Source of the DNA: Bacteroidota bacterium
GTDB taxonomy: Bacteria; Bacteroidota; Bacteroidia; Palsa-965
Assembly: GCA_003151415.1 (NCBI GenBank)
Contig: PLXK01000268.1
Span: 1-52,937, forward strand
Direction of reading: 5' to 3'
Length of the DNA stretch: 52,937 nt
Made by a program: the position numbers and the translations under genes. How positions within the stretch are numbered: the stretch's first letter is position 1; every line of letters begins with the position of its first letter. The notes under the pieces are model-generated. The model was not told the DNA's origin. It did no database searches and saw only the letters and a program-made list of their open reading frames with translations. Positions 16,763 to 25,282 of this stretch are shown here, one piece after another.

Positions 16763-17122
16763 ATGAGCGACAACGAAAAAAATCTGAACCCCCAGGGCAA
16801 TCAACCGGGACAGGAAACCAAAACGAAACCTGAGACTTCTCAGCAGCAAAAAGACCCGAACAAAGGGACCAGCCAGCAAAAAGAAGACGAGAGACGGCCT
16901 GAGAACAAATCCAACAATCCAGGCGGAGACTCTGCAAAAAACACTCCACCCAAGAGGACGGAGACCAATGAGGACGAGACTGATGAAAATAAGAAGAAAG
17001 AATCAGAACGCAATCGGGAAACAGATCCTGACAGAAAATCCAAAGATCCTGTTGCGGACAAAGAAAAATCCGGAAGCCCATGGCAATCCACCGGCCGGGA
17101 TGAAACCAAAAAAGGACTCTAA
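16763..17122 (+). CDS. Highly charged disordered protein
   Basis: A 119-residue hydrophilic protein beginning MSDNEKNLNPQGNQPGQE, rich in Lys, Glu, Asp, Asn, Pro and Gln, with no hydrophobic residues to form a core. The start at 16763 is chosen because an in-frame extension to 16616 adds an unrelated hydrophobic stretch with no similarity to the rest. I recognise no family. Composition resembles desiccation- or stress-type disordered proteins, but that is only compositional. A strong hairpin at 17184-17215 ends the transcript. Confidence 0.6.
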   Translation: MSDNEKNLNPQGNQPGQETKTKPETSQQQKDPNKGTSQQKEDERRPENKSNNPGGDSAKNTPPKRTETNEDETDENKKKESERNRETDPDRKSKDPVADKEKSGSPWQSTGRDETKKGL

Positions 17123-17183
17123 AACTGACCGGCATGCTTGACTCCTTGAATAAAAAAGGGATTTCCGAAAAATCCAGTCTCCT

Positions 17184-17215
17184 AAGAGCACGGAGAACAT
17201 ATTCTCCGTGCTCTT
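17184..17215 (+). terminator. Perfect 14-base hairpin terminator
   Basis: AAGAGCACGGAGAA (17184-17197), loop CATA, and TTCTCCGTGCTCTT (17202-17215) pair perfectly, followed by TATAA. The U-run is short, but stem strength and the position about 60 bases after the stop codon at 17122 fit intrinsic termination. Confidence 0.7.
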
Positions 17216-17277
17216 TATAAGCAGAACACTACACGGATGCACTCAATCAATGCCCCAATGATCAAAACCCAAATACC

Positions 17278-17727
17278 ATGAAAACGTTTAAGACCGCGAT
17301 CACAATATGCTCTTTTCTGATAACTGCAATTTCGTTTGCCGCCCATGGGAATACAAACCCTGTCAGAACAGAAAAAGGAAAAACCGCTGAATCCGTTTCG
17401 TTATCTGTTACAAGCTTGAGTCAGATGGACAGCACTTCTGATTACAAGAAATTCAAAAAAGAAGCGGAAAACAAAATCAGTGAAAACGAGAGGTCCATCG
17501 CCAAAATGAGAAGCGACATGGCCGAAGAAAACAAAACAACCCGGGACAAATACAACGAACGGATCAACAAAATAGAACAGAAAAACAAGGATCTAAAAAA
17601 GAAAATTGAAACTTACAAAGAGGAAAATAACAATCCGAAATGGAATGCCTTCAAACGCGACTTCACAAAGAGCATGGACGAACTGGGCCAATCCATCAAA
17701 GACATATTCAAGGATTACAAGAAATAA
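17278..17727 (+). CDS. Exported coiled-coil protein
   Basis: A 149-residue protein with a clear signal peptide (residues 1-24, ending AISFAAHG) and a mature part dominated by a charged coiled coil (about residues 58-122, Lys/Glu/Asn heptads). A C-terminal segment DFTKSMDELGQSIKDIFKDY looks amphipathic. Similar short periplasmic proteins are frequent in Bacteroidota, but I cannot name a family. It lies between the disordered-protein gene and the micro-membrane protein gene within the stress island. Confidence 0.7.
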   Translation: MKTFKTAITICSFLITAISFAAHGNTNPVRTEKGKTAESVSLSVTSLSQMDSTSDYKKFKKEAENKISENERSIAKMRSDMAEENKTTRDKYNERINKIEQKNKDLKKKIETYKEENNNPKWNAFKRDFTKSMDELGQSIKDIFKDYKK

Positions 17728-17853
17728 GTATTCCAGTTATTCCAGTCCCTCTTGATTTCATTGCTTGTGTCTGTGCTTTTTGAACGAAAAAGAAAAAACA
17801 AAATAAAGTGAGGGGAAACAAAACCGATCCATGGACAAAACAAAATTCAACTC

Positions 17854-18009
17854 ATGAATATTTTTCTTCAAACAATACCCATCTTTTTAATTATCGGCTG
17901 GGTGATTGGATTCTTTGTTTACAGTGGAGGATATCTGATTCACAGCCTTCTGATTCTGGCTATCATTGCTATTCTTTTTCGTGTTATAAAAGGAAGGGAG
18001 CCCTTTTAA
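17854..18009 (+). CDS. lmo0937-family 51-residue membrane protein
   Basis: A 51-residue protein starting MNIFLQTIPIFLIIGWVIGF, with two hydrophobic segments (about 5-22 and 27-43) separated by VYSGGYLIH and ending FRVIKGREPF. Length, the two-helix layout, the IGxF...GGxIHxLL pattern and the basic C-terminus match the lmo0937 family of tiny membrane proteins common near stress genes. Function is unknown. It is easily missed because of its size. It follows the coiled-coil gene by 126 bases on the same strand. Confidence 0.8.
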   Translation: MNIFLQTIPIFLIIGWVIGFFVYSGGYLIHSLLILAIIAILFRVIKGREPF

Positions 18010-18078
18010 GATTCTTTCATTTTTCTCATTTTCAAATGAAGTACAATCAGTAAACTATTCACCTTAAACAAACACAAA

Positions 18079-18381
18079 ATGAAAACCGTAATCATGTTAA
18101 TTGCCTGCAGTATGCTCATGCTTAGCGCCAAAATTGAGGATGGAAACCATCGATCCAAAGATCATCCCAACAAGTATTGTGCACAAATGAAAGATGGCCA
18201 GCTGGTCGTGATGCATGAAGGGGCTGCCCTCATGGCCGATGTGACACTCTCCAATGGCAGCACGATTAAGCCCGACGGCACAATCTTAAAAAAAGACGGA
18301 ACCACAATGACCATGAAAGAAGGCGAGTGCGCCGACAAGGATGGAAAAGTAATGAAAGAAAAGCCCAAAGGAAATAAATGA
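18079..18381 (+). CDS. DUF6799 exported protein
   Basis: A 100-residue protein with a short hydrophobic N-terminus (VIMLIACSMLMLSA) and a compact repeat-like domain: YCAQMKDGQLVVMHEGAAL, LSNGSTIKPDGTILKKDGT, then MTMKEGECADKDGKV. This pattern matches DUF6799, a Bacteroidota-enriched family of unknown role. Two Cys in the mature part could pair. It lies 69 bases after the lmo0937-like gene and is followed by a terminator at 18431-18478, closing the stress island. Confidence 0.78.
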   Translation: MKTVIMLIACSMLMLSAKIEDGNHRSKDHPNKYCAQMKDGQLVVMHEGAALMADVTLSNGSTIKPDGTILKKDGTTMTMKEGECADKDGKVMKEKPKGNK

Positions 18382-18430
18382 GCATGAGCCGCTTCAGACC
18401 GCTGAAGACCCGGCTTTTGTTTTTCTGGTT

Positions 18431-18478
18431 AAAAAAAACGGAAGGCTGCACTGAATTGCGGCTCTTCCTGTTTTTTTA
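18431..18478 (+). terminator. Terminator after DUF6799 gene
   Basis: A run of A and then CGGAAG at 18431-18444 faces CTTCCTG plus seven T ending at 18477, with TGCA/TGCG giving a weaker inner stem. A smaller hairpin CTTCAG/CTGAAG lies just upstream near 18392-18407. Both follow the stop at 18381 and match rho-independent termination. Confidence 0.6.
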
Positions 18479-18624
18479 TTCTCCTCCTTCAAATCTTTCT
18501 ATTGATGCCGGATTCCACCATCCGGGTCAAATAATTGTATAAAACCGGCATCACAAAAATCTTTGCGAAACATTTCGGCAAATAATATTACATTTATATT
18601 GTTTTATATATAATACAAAGACAA

Positions 18625-19749
18625 ATGACAAATCATGCCCGAAAAGACATCGCCGACATTACAGTTGCATTTGAACAAGCGCAAAGCCGGGGGAAGCGTT
18701 CAGCCCTTGCCACACTCGTTCTGGTGGTTGGATCCTCTTATCATCGCCCAGGCTCCAGATTGCTCATTACAGAGGATGGTCACTTAACAGGGACGATCAG
18801 TGGCGGACCTTTGGAAGGCGAAATATTAAGAAGCGCCTTCCTTTCCATTGAGGAAGGCCAAAACAGGCTGATCCGGTACGACGCAACGGATGAAATGGTT
18901 GCGAACTTTGGTCATGAATACGGCTGCAACAGCATCATCTATATTCTGTTTGAGCCCATTCATGAAGAGGATGTGTGCAACCCCATTCAACTCATGCGCC
19001 TGCATAGTTACAAACGGGAAGATGCCGTTTTGGTTACCCTGTTTTCTTTGAAAAGGGAAGGACAGCTGGGCACCAGGCTATTGTATAGAAAATGGGACCA
19101 GCTAGGGATCTTGCCAGTTAATATCCACGAAGCTATTCGCTGGGATATGGAGTCTGTTTTGCAGAATAAATGTTCCTCCTTCAGACTTTATGAAGAGGAA
19201 GATCAGCATTTTGATGTCTTTATGGAATTCCTGTCTCCCTCGCTCGCTCTTATCATCGCGGGAGCCGGAAACGAAGCCAGGCCGTTGGTTGATTTTGGAC
19301 GTATCATGGGCTGGCACATTACCGTTATCGATGAGCGGCCCTCGCACGCCACCCCTGACCGATTTGAAAATGCCAACCAGGTAATCGTGGCCAGGGCAGA
19401 TGAATTAGTCAAGCACTTTCAAATGGATTACAGAACCGTTTTTCTGCTCATGACTCACAATTATTCATCTGATTTCAATTTGCTGAAAAAACTGGTGCTT
19501 ATGGGATGTTCCTATATTGGAATTTCAGGCTCCATCGAGCGATACGAAAGACTGCTGAAGGATCTCAGAAAAGAAGAAGGTGCGATCCGGAAAAACATGC
19601 CCGGCTGCATTTTTGTGCCCCTGGGACAGAAAACGGGCGCAGAAACGGCTGAACAGATTGCTGCTTCGGTCGTGTCTGAAATAGAAGCTGCAATCCAAAG
19701 CCAATGGATAAATTCAGAGAAAAGAAGCCCCTCAAAACGACCAAACTAA
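18625..19749 (+). CDS. XdhC/CoxI family maturation protein
   Basis: A 374-residue protein with the two-part XdhC plan. The N-terminal CoxI domain shows ALATLVLVVGSSYHRPGSRL and GTISGGPLEGEI; the C-terminal Rossmann domain shows LALIIAGAGNEARPLV and ITVIDERPSHATPDRF. XdhC proteins bind molybdenum cofactor and assist its sulfuration and insertion into xanthine-dehydrogenase-type enzymes. It is followed after 12 bases by a MocA-like nucleotidyltransferase, the usual partner. No molybdenum hydroxylase subunit is encoded in the window, so the target enzyme must be elsewhere. Confidence 0.9.
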   Translation: MTNHARKDIADITVAFEQAQSRGKRSALATLVLVVGSSYHRPGSRLLITEDGHLTGTISGGPLEGEILRSAFLSIEEGQNRLIRYDATDEMVANFGHEYGCNSIIYILFEPIHEEDVCNPIQLMRLHSYKREDAVLVTLFSLKREGQLGTRLLYRKWDQLGILPVNIHEAIRWDMESVLQNKCSSFRLYEEEDQHFDVFMEFLSPSLALIIAGAGNEARPLVDFGRIMGWHITVIDERPSHATPDRFENANQVIVARADELVKHFQMDYRTVFLLMTHNYSSDFNLLKKLVLMGCSYIGISGSIERYERLLKDLRKEEGAIRKNMPGCIFVPLGQKTGAETAEQIAASVVSEIEAAIQSQWINSEKRSPSKRPN

Positions 19750-19761
19750 AAATGAGCATTT

Positions 19762-20379
19762 ATGAAAACAACAGGGATTATCATTCTGGCTGCCGGCAAC
19801 TCATCCCGTCTGGGCATGCCCAAGCAAATTTTGCTTTACCAGGGCCGGTCATTGCTTGCATGCATCACAGATGAGGCCATTAAAGCAAAATTGCATCCCA
19901 TTGTTGTTGTAACCGGGGCCAATGCGTTGAACGTTTCGGCATCCATAAAAAATAAAAAGGTAACGACTGTCCACAATAAAGCCTGGGAAGATGGAGTTGG
20001 ATCGGGCATTTCCTTAGGCATTTCGAAACTTTTGTCAATCGATTCGGCCGTTCAGGAAATAATTGTCTCTGTTTGCGATCAGCCTTTTTTGAGCGCGGCA
20101 CTTTTTCACGACCTGCATGCCAAGAAACTGGAAAGTGGAAAGGGTATTGTGGCCAGCCACTACAATGATGGTGTCGGGACGCCCGTTCTGTTTTCATCCG
20201 ACTATTTTGAAACCCTGATGAAGCTAAACGGACAAGACGGGGCAATTGATCTCTTGAGGATGCACGAATCAGACCTGCAATCTGTCCCCTTTCCTTTGGG
20301 AGTCATTGATATTGATACAATAGACGATTACCGGTCTTTTTTGCGCATTTCCGAAAATCTTCAGGGCAGCATGGCTTAA
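19762..20379 (+). CDS. MocA/MobA-like molybdenum cofactor nucleotidyltransferase
   Basis: A 205-residue NTP transferase. The glycine-rich N-terminus IIILAAGNSSRLGMPKQILL is the nucleotide-binding signature of this family, and VSVCDQPFLS holds the metal-binding Asp. GVGTPVLFSSDYFETL is the later conserved strand. MocA adds CMP to molybdopterin for xanthine-dehydrogenase-type enzymes; GMP transfer by MobA cannot be excluded, but the XdhC neighbour favours MocA. Its 3' end overlaps the predicted 3' end of a convergent frameshifted gene. Confidence 0.85.
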   Translation: MKTTGIIILAAGNSSRLGMPKQILLYQGRSLLACITDEAIKAKLHPIVVVTGANALNVSASIKNKKVTTVHNKAWEDGVGSGISLGISKLLSIDSAVQEIIVSVCDQPFLSAALFHDLHAKKLESGKGIVASHYNDGVGTPVLFSSDYFETLMKLNGQDGAIDLLRMHESDLQSVPFPLGVIDIDTIDDYRSFLRISENLQGSMA

Positions 20380-20760
20380 TGGGGTACGGATCAAATTCTC
20401 TTACTATCGCTAATGGTCTAATGCGTTCCGCTTTTTTTTTGCGGATGTAGCCATTCCGCAATTTATCACACGTTTTGCAATAATAAATTCTGGCCAGCCT
20501 GTATCTTGGCCAGGGAGGATTGACGCATCCCATGCCGATTCCCGCCCGGTGTCTTGTATGCGGACAGATAAAAATATTTCCTTCAGAGTTTCGTGTTGTT
20601 CTGACAAGGGTTTACGCATTTCAATATGGTGAACTTCACACATACTTGTTTCCTGCTCTTTTGTCCGGTCAACAACCGCCTTGCATGATATCAGTGCAAG
20701 CGCAAAAACAAGTGCTGCCGGGATAAAGTGTCGGAATAGATACATGATGGAGTCATTCAA
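20303..20760 (-). pseudogene. Frameshifted Cys-rich lipoprotein gene
   Basis: The 5' part encodes a lipoprotein leader (FALALISCKAV) and CEVHHIEMRK. Downstream the conserved-looking continuation GNIFICPHTRHRAGIGMGC and then ARIYYCKTCDKLRNG lies in another frame. Adding one base in the AAACCC tract (plus strand 20608-20613) joins them as CEVHHIEMRKTLVRTTRNS..., a CxxH...M and CxxC layout known from small Bacteroidota lipoproteins. Either the gene is a pseudogene or one base was lost in sequencing. The joined frame runs to 20303 and overlaps the end of the nucleotidyltransferase gene, so the true 3' end may be nearer 20400. Confidence 0.6.
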
Positions 20761-20812
20761 ATGCCGGAATCACAGTCATAAAATGCAGAGTATATGGCGA
20801 AGTAAATTCCAA

Positions 20813-21685
20813 TTACCTGACATCAATCTCATTCCCCCGCTCATCATAAGTGGATGTCAGTTGTTTGTTGCCGGCAGTGTATAAGGTCAGGGTTTTCAGG
20901 TGTCCTTTTTCGTCGTACTCTTTTTGCTCTCCATCTATTTTATCGTCCTCGTAAGGAGTTTCTGATTTCAAAATCCCGGTCTCGTAATATTCTTTTTCTA
21001 CATTGATTTTATTGCCTTTGGCATAAGTGGTTTCGATTTTCAATTTCCCATTTTCATAATATTCCTTTGCAGAACCATTCTCCTCGTCGTTACTGTATGT
21101 TATTTCGCTTTTAACGAGTCCCCCATTGTAATACTCTTTTTCCAGGCCATTCTTTTTATCCTTTTCATAAACGGTTTCCTTTTTCAGGTCACCTTTGATT
21201 CCGTATTCCTTTTTCATACCGTTTTTCTGATCGTCCCGGAATTGGGTCTCGGCGGAGAGGTTACCGTTGCTGTAGTGGCAAACAGCAAGGCCATTTTTGA
21301 GTCCATCCGTATACGGAGTTTCGCAGCCGGTTTTGCCGTTTTCATAATACCCTTTCATCATTCCGTTTTTCACCCCATTGCGGTAATGTATTTCCGTCAC
21401 CGGCAAACCTTTTGCCAGTCCACGTGCGTAATATTGCCTAACCAAACCCTCGGGTTTACCTTCTTTATAGAAGATGAGTTGATAATAGGGCGATGCTGTG
21501 TCGCTGACCGGCTGTTTGTTTTTGTTTAAATGTTCGAACCATTTGCCTTCCTTATTCCCGTTCACCATCTGGTTTCCGGCCTCGGCCTTATCCATGAACC
21601 CCTTTTCGGAAATGGCTTGCTGAGCCCGAGACATGGCGGAGCAAAACAAAAAGGAAAGGCAAAGCAACAGGGTTGTTTTTTTCAT
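20813..21685 (-). CDS. Exported MORN-type repeat protein
   Basis: A 290-residue protein with a signal peptide (residues 1-22, ending SRAQ) and about nine repeats of roughly 22 residues of the form YYENGKLKxETxYxxGxKNG. These are MORN_2/YwqK-type repeats, which build elongated beta-hairpin rods. In Bacteroidota such proteins are abundant, often mislabelled as antitoxin YwqK, and have no proven function. Nothing nearby resembles a toxin. TATCTTTC (plus 21713-21720, read on minus) 28 bases upstream is a near-match to the -7 box. Confidence 0.85.
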   Translation of the reverse strand: MKKTTLLLCLSFLFCSAMSRAQQAISEKGFMDKAEAGNQMVNGNKEGKWFEHLNKNKQPVSDTASPYYQLIFYKEGKPEGLVRQYYARGLAKGLPVTEIHYRNGVKNGMMKGYYENGKTGCETPYTDGLKNGLAVCHYSNGNLSAETQFRDDQKNGMKKEYGIKGDLKKETVYEKDKKNGLEKEYYNGGLVKSEITYSNDEENGSAKEYYENGKLKIETTYAKGNKINVEKEYYETGILKSETPYEDDKIDGEQKEYDEKGHLKTLTLYTAGNKQLTSTYDERGNEIDVR

Positions 21686-22139
21686 ACTGATTGGATTGTA
21701 TTTTTTCGTCCCGAAAGATAGTCAAATAGATTTGGAACCTATCCATGATAAGGATTGAACAATGGCTTTTGCCAAGCCGGTTTTCTTATTTCTGGTTGTG
21801 ACAAAACAGAATCAAACGAATGACCTTTCTCAAGCATCATCCTGCTGCAGGCTTCAGGAAGTCAGGCCTTCCGAAAGGCAGGGATTATTGTCATCCCATT
21901 TGCTGACATTCGTCATTTCCCCGAGATCTATTTTCATACATCTTTGCACGGTTCATGGTTCCCAGACAAGACAAGTTTACTGCTAAATAACAGCTTTCAG
22001 GCCATCATCAAACAAATTTCAATTCCGAAGCTTCCCTTTAGCGGGATAAAAATTGCCTTGCAAAAGAACACAACGCGATTACACGCAAATCAACAACTAA
22101 AAAAGTGACCTGTCAGCACTCTAATCTCAGACAACAAAA
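21686..22139. other. 454-base divergent intergenic region
   Basis: This region separates the minus-strand MORN gene from the plus-strand T9SS cargo gene and must hold both promoters. TATCTTTC read on minus (21713-21720) and CATCTTTG on plus (21939-21946) each match seven of eight positions of the Bacteroidota -7 box. No coding frame with family support was seen. Confidence 0.5.
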
Positions 22140-23606
22140 ATGAAAACAAAACAGCTACTCCTGACGCTCGCTCTGGCCCTTGCAATCGCTTTGAATGTGA
22201 AGGCCCAGAGTATCCCCAACGGAAATTTTGAAACCTGGACCTCAACGATTTTTGAAAACCCCCAGAATTATGTGTGGAGCTCGAATTCAGATGGATTTAG
22301 GAACGGCATGCCCTTTAATGTTGTTAAGTCGACCGATGCCTATCATGGTAACTATTCGGTTCAAATGACCACCCAAATAGCAAACGGAGACACCATGCCA
22401 GGTATTTTTGTCAATGTCGATCCCAAAAACGGCAATCCGGCCTTGTGGCGCGGAGGCTTTGCTTACAACCAAAAAGCCAGTGGCATGCGCGGTTACTACA
22501 AATCAGCCATTGCAACGCCCGATACAGGTTTTGTATTCGTATTTTTTTACAAAGCGGGCGTGATGATCGGGCAATACGGGTATTATTTTCACGGAACCCA
22601 CTCCAGCTATACGCCTTTTGCGTTCAGCTTTAATCCCGCCCTGCCACAGGCGCCCGATACGATCGTCTTTGGCGCCGGATCGAGCAACTACAACAGAACC
22701 AAAAACATGAGAAGTGGCAGTATGCTTATGCTCGACAGCATTTCATTTACAGGTGTAAGCAGCCAGCCGGCCTTACTCAACGGCGATTTTGAAACATGGC
22801 AAAACACCACCATTAATGAACCCGCCAATTGGTTTTTGCAGGGTGGCGGAGGAGGCACTAACCTGACGGGTGGTGTCTTTAAGACCACCGACGCAAAAGC
22901 CGGAAATTACGCCATTGAACTGATCACTTTTGAAGGCAACCGCAATAACAGTATAGTTGCACAAGCTGGCAATATTTCAACGGGCTGGTATCAGAACAAT
23001 TGCAACAGCAATTGTCAGGAGCAAGGTGGATATCCCTTTTCAAATCAGATCGACACACTGGCCTTTTGGTTTAAGTATGCACCTTCAGGCAATGACAAGG
23101 GGCAGGTCAGCTTGAATTTCAAAAAGAATGGCGCCAATATCGGGGGACCCGGAGCAAGTCTTTCCGCCTCAACAAACTATCAATACATGGAAATTCCTTT
23201 CAATCTCGGGCAAGTTCCCGACAGTGTCATGGTAGATATCCAGTCTTCGCAATGGCAGGACAGTTTACTGAGCTATGTCGGCTCCGATTTAAAGATTGAT
23301 GAAATGCATTTCAAATCACAGAAACTGAGCACCGGTATTTTCACTTTTCAAAATGAAAATTCAGTAACGGTTTTCCCAAATCCGTCCAATGAAAAGCTGA
23401 CGATTTCCGTGCATGAAAACACAGGCAAGGATATATACATGGACATCTTAAACACTTTGGGACAGCAAATCCTTTCAGAGCGTATTTCAGGCCAGTCAGG
23501 AACCATTAGCCTTGACATTTCACAATTCAAAGAAGGCATCTATTTTCTTCGGATGACTTCGGACAACAAAAGCTTTTATGATAAGAAAATAATTGTTACC
23601 CGATAG
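22140..23606 (+). CDS. T9SS-secreted protein with two PCMD-like modules
   Basis: A 488-residue secreted protein. A signal peptide (residues 1-22, ending NVKAQ) is followed by two related beta-sandwich-like modules opening IPNGNFETW (about residue 25) and LLNGDFETW (about residue 213), each containing a DAxxGNYxxxxxT segment. They resemble the carbohydrate-binding PCMD type; substrate unknown. The last 80 residues are a type A sorting domain (VFPNPSNEKLTISV through GIYFLRM and KIIVTR), so the product is exported by the T9SS and cell-surface attached or released. It stands alone, ended by a strong terminator. Confidence 0.88.
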   Translation: MKTKQLLLTLALALAIALNVKAQSIPNGNFETWTSTIFENPQNYVWSSNSDGFRNGMPFNVVKSTDAYHGNYSVQMTTQIANGDTMPGIFVNVDPKNGNPALWRGGFAYNQKASGMRGYYKSAIATPDTGFVFVFFYKAGVMIGQYGYYFHGTHSSYTPFAFSFNPALPQAPDTIVFGAGSSNYNRTKNMRSGSMLMLDSISFTGVSSQPALLNGDFETWQNTTINEPANWFLQGGGGGTNLTGGVFKTTDAKAGNYAIELITFEGNRNNSIVAQAGNISTGWYQNNCNSNCQEQGGYPFSNQIDTLAFWFKYAPSGNDKGQVSLNFKKNGANIGGPGASLSASTNYQYMEIPFNLGQVPDSVMVDIQSSQWQDSLLSYVGSDLKIDEMHFKSQKLSTGIFTFQNENSVTVFPNPSNEKLTISVHENTGKDIYMDILNTLGQQILSERISGQSGTISLDISQFKEGIYFLRMTSDNKSFYDKKIIVTR

Positions 23607-23647
23607 AAAATGAATCTTTTTTAACCGAAAGATGAACACCAGACTGC

Positions 23648-23679
23648 AAAAAAAGCACCCTTATCCCGGGTGCTTTTTT
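23648..23679 (+). terminator. Rho-independent terminator
   Basis: AAAAAAAGCACCC (23648-23660) and GGGTGCTTTTTT (23668-23679) form a strong stem with flanking A and T runs 42 bases after the stop of the T9SS cargo gene. The A run also lets it work for the convergent strand. Confidence 0.88.
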
Positions 23680-23772
23680 ATGTATTGATCATTCTGTCTG
23701 AACCGGTTGTTTCTACGAAAAGCAAGCCACAGGAAAAAGGACTATACAAATGGAATTCAAGACAAAGCATGT

Positions 23773-24003
23773 CTACTGAATGGAAAATACATCCATTTCA
23801 CTTTGCATCCCCCGGATATCACCTTCTTTATTGGGATTAGGGGGAGCTATCTCAGGTCCTGGAACGGGACCGGGTTGGATTTCGGGAATGACCGGTACAG
23901 GATTTGATTTTTCGGGCCTGGGATCAATTTCCGGTTTTGCCGGAGGTTCCACAGGAACAGGGGGTACGGGTTCCACTTCGGGCTTTTTTTGATTGCTGGT
24001 CAT
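23773..24003 (-). CDS. Proline-rich small protein
   Basis: A 76-residue protein that is about one-third Pro, with repeated PxP, PEI and PVPV steps (for example EVEPVPPVPVEPP). The start at 24003 (MTSNQKKPEVEP) is preferred; an upstream in-frame ATG at 24033 is possible. No domain is recognised. It is probably an extended polypeptide. It follows the TerB-like gene on the same strand by 48 bases and may be co-transcribed. Confidence 0.5.
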   Translation of the reverse strand: MTSNQKKPEVEPVPPVPVEPPAKPEIDPRPEKSNPVPVIPEIQPGPVPGPEIAPPNPNKEGDIRGMQSEMDVFSIQ

Positions 24004-24051
24004 GTTCTGTTTTTTTATTCTGATGTTGTTCAACCGCTTCCTTTTGCAGCC

Positions 24052-24465
24052 CTATTTGTGGGCATGCTTCAGTTCCAGATTTTCGAGCTTGTGTTTGAGG
24101 AGTTCGACAATGGCCTTTTCCTTTTTATTCACACCTCTGTAAGCCGCAGCCAGTTCCCTGGCCACATGCAAACAAACCCTGATCATTTTATCATCAAAAG
24201 CGGTCTGATGCTCTTCCACAAAAGAAATGAATGAATTGAAAGCGGAATCCACGTCACCGATTTCTTCATCCAGAAAATCAAATTCTATTTCCGAATAAAA
24301 GGCCAGATCGGTACCGAATTCATCCGTTCGTTTCTCGGCAGGCACAAGCTCAAGCCTGACTATCTCCTGAAGTTTTTCTTTTTCCTTTTGGGTAATTATT
24401 CCATCGATATCAGCCACTGCATAAAGCAGTTTTCCAAGTTCAGAATAAAATTCCTTATAAAGCAT
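24052..24465 (-). CDS. TerB-like helical protein
   Basis: A 137-residue all-helical cytoplasmic protein. The N-terminus LYKEFYSELGKLLYAVADID plus GIITQKEKEKLQEIV follows the TerB/DjlA-type pattern, in which an acidic AxxDGxxxxxE element starts the bundle. The start at 24465 is used because the upstream extension to 24549 adds unrelated Cys-rich sequence. TerB-like domains occur in stress and membrane-associated signalling complexes; here the exact role is unknown. It is divergent from the DUF975 gene. Confidence 0.65.
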   Translation of the reverse strand: MLYKEFYSELGKLLYAVADIDGIITQKEKEKLQEIVRLELVPAEKRTDEFGTDLAFYSEIEFDFLDEEIGDVDSAFNSFISFVEEHQTAFDDKMIRVCLHVARELAAAYRGVNKKEKAIVELLKHKLENLELKHAHK

Positions 24466-24691
24466 TGCATTATTTTTTCGGGTCCAAAACATGCATTTTA
24501 CACTACAAATAGACAAATTGAATGGCCGGTATCCAATGATAAAGATCACACCGTATGTTGAGCGTTTTCATTTTTAGCCTTCCCGGTAACCGCTTATCTT
24601 TAACGCGCATCTTTATGCATCATTCAGCAACGGTTTTTGAAAGTTTTGGCCGGATCAAATCCGGTTTTTAATGATTTCATACATTTGAACC

Positions 24692-25273
24692 ATGGACAAC
24701 GTCACCATATTAAGCAAGGCCCGGGAATCGCTCGATGGGAAATGGGGTTTGGCCATAGGTACTTTTCTGATTTATTACCTGATTTCAGGTACGGCAGGCT
24801 CTCTGGGTTTTCCGGGCCCGGTTATTGGCTTAATTATCTCAGGGCCCTTTGCCCTTGGAGCGGCCACCTTTTCGCTGAACCTTGCCAGGGGTAATGAAGC
24901 CCGTCTGGAGCAAATTTTCCAGGGTTTTAACCGGTTTGGTGTCAGTCTGACGGCTTATCTGCTGATTGTTCTTTATGTCCTCTTGTGGATGCTTTTATTG
25001 ATCGTTCCCGGCATCATTGTGGCTTTATCTTATTCCATGACCTTTTATATTCTTTCAGATGATCAGGTCATAAGCCCGGAACAAGCCCTGAAGAAAAGCA
25101 AACAGATGATGGAGGGTTATAAATTGAAATTATTTAATCTCTGCCTGCGTTTTTTTCTGCTCTCCCTGCTCTGTGTTCTGACACTGGGAATCGGTTTTCT
25201 CTGGCTGATACCGTTTACCCATGTTAGCATGGCGAAATTTTACGATGACCTGAAGAAAAACACCCCTCCCTGA
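24692..25273 (+). CDS. DUF975 membrane protein
   Basis: A 193-residue inner-membrane protein. It begins ARESLDGKWGLAIGTFLIYY, the typical DUF975 opening in which a short amphipathic helix precedes the first membrane span. About five hydrophobic segments follow (around 18-38, 42-62, 88-115, 118-130 and 155-180), with a polar loop LSDDQVISPEQALKKSKQMM. Function of the family is unknown. It is followed by a DUF1801 gene after 9 bases, so the two are probably co-transcribed. Confidence 0.8.
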   Translation: MDNVTILSKARESLDGKWGLAIGTFLIYYLISGTAGSLGFPGPVIGLIISGPFALGAATFSLNLARGNEARLEQIFQGFNRFGVSLTAYLLIVLYVLLWMLLLIVPGIIVALSYSMTFYILSDDQVISPEQALKKSKQMMEGYKLKLFNLCLRFFLLSLLCVLTLGIGFLWLIPFTHVSMAKFYDDLKKNTPP

Positions 25274-25282
25274 AAAGCGAAC

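Noticed and set aside
20813-21685. MORN-repeat protein as an antitoxin
   Set aside because: The YwqK label is a database habit; there is a signal peptide and no toxin gene next to it.
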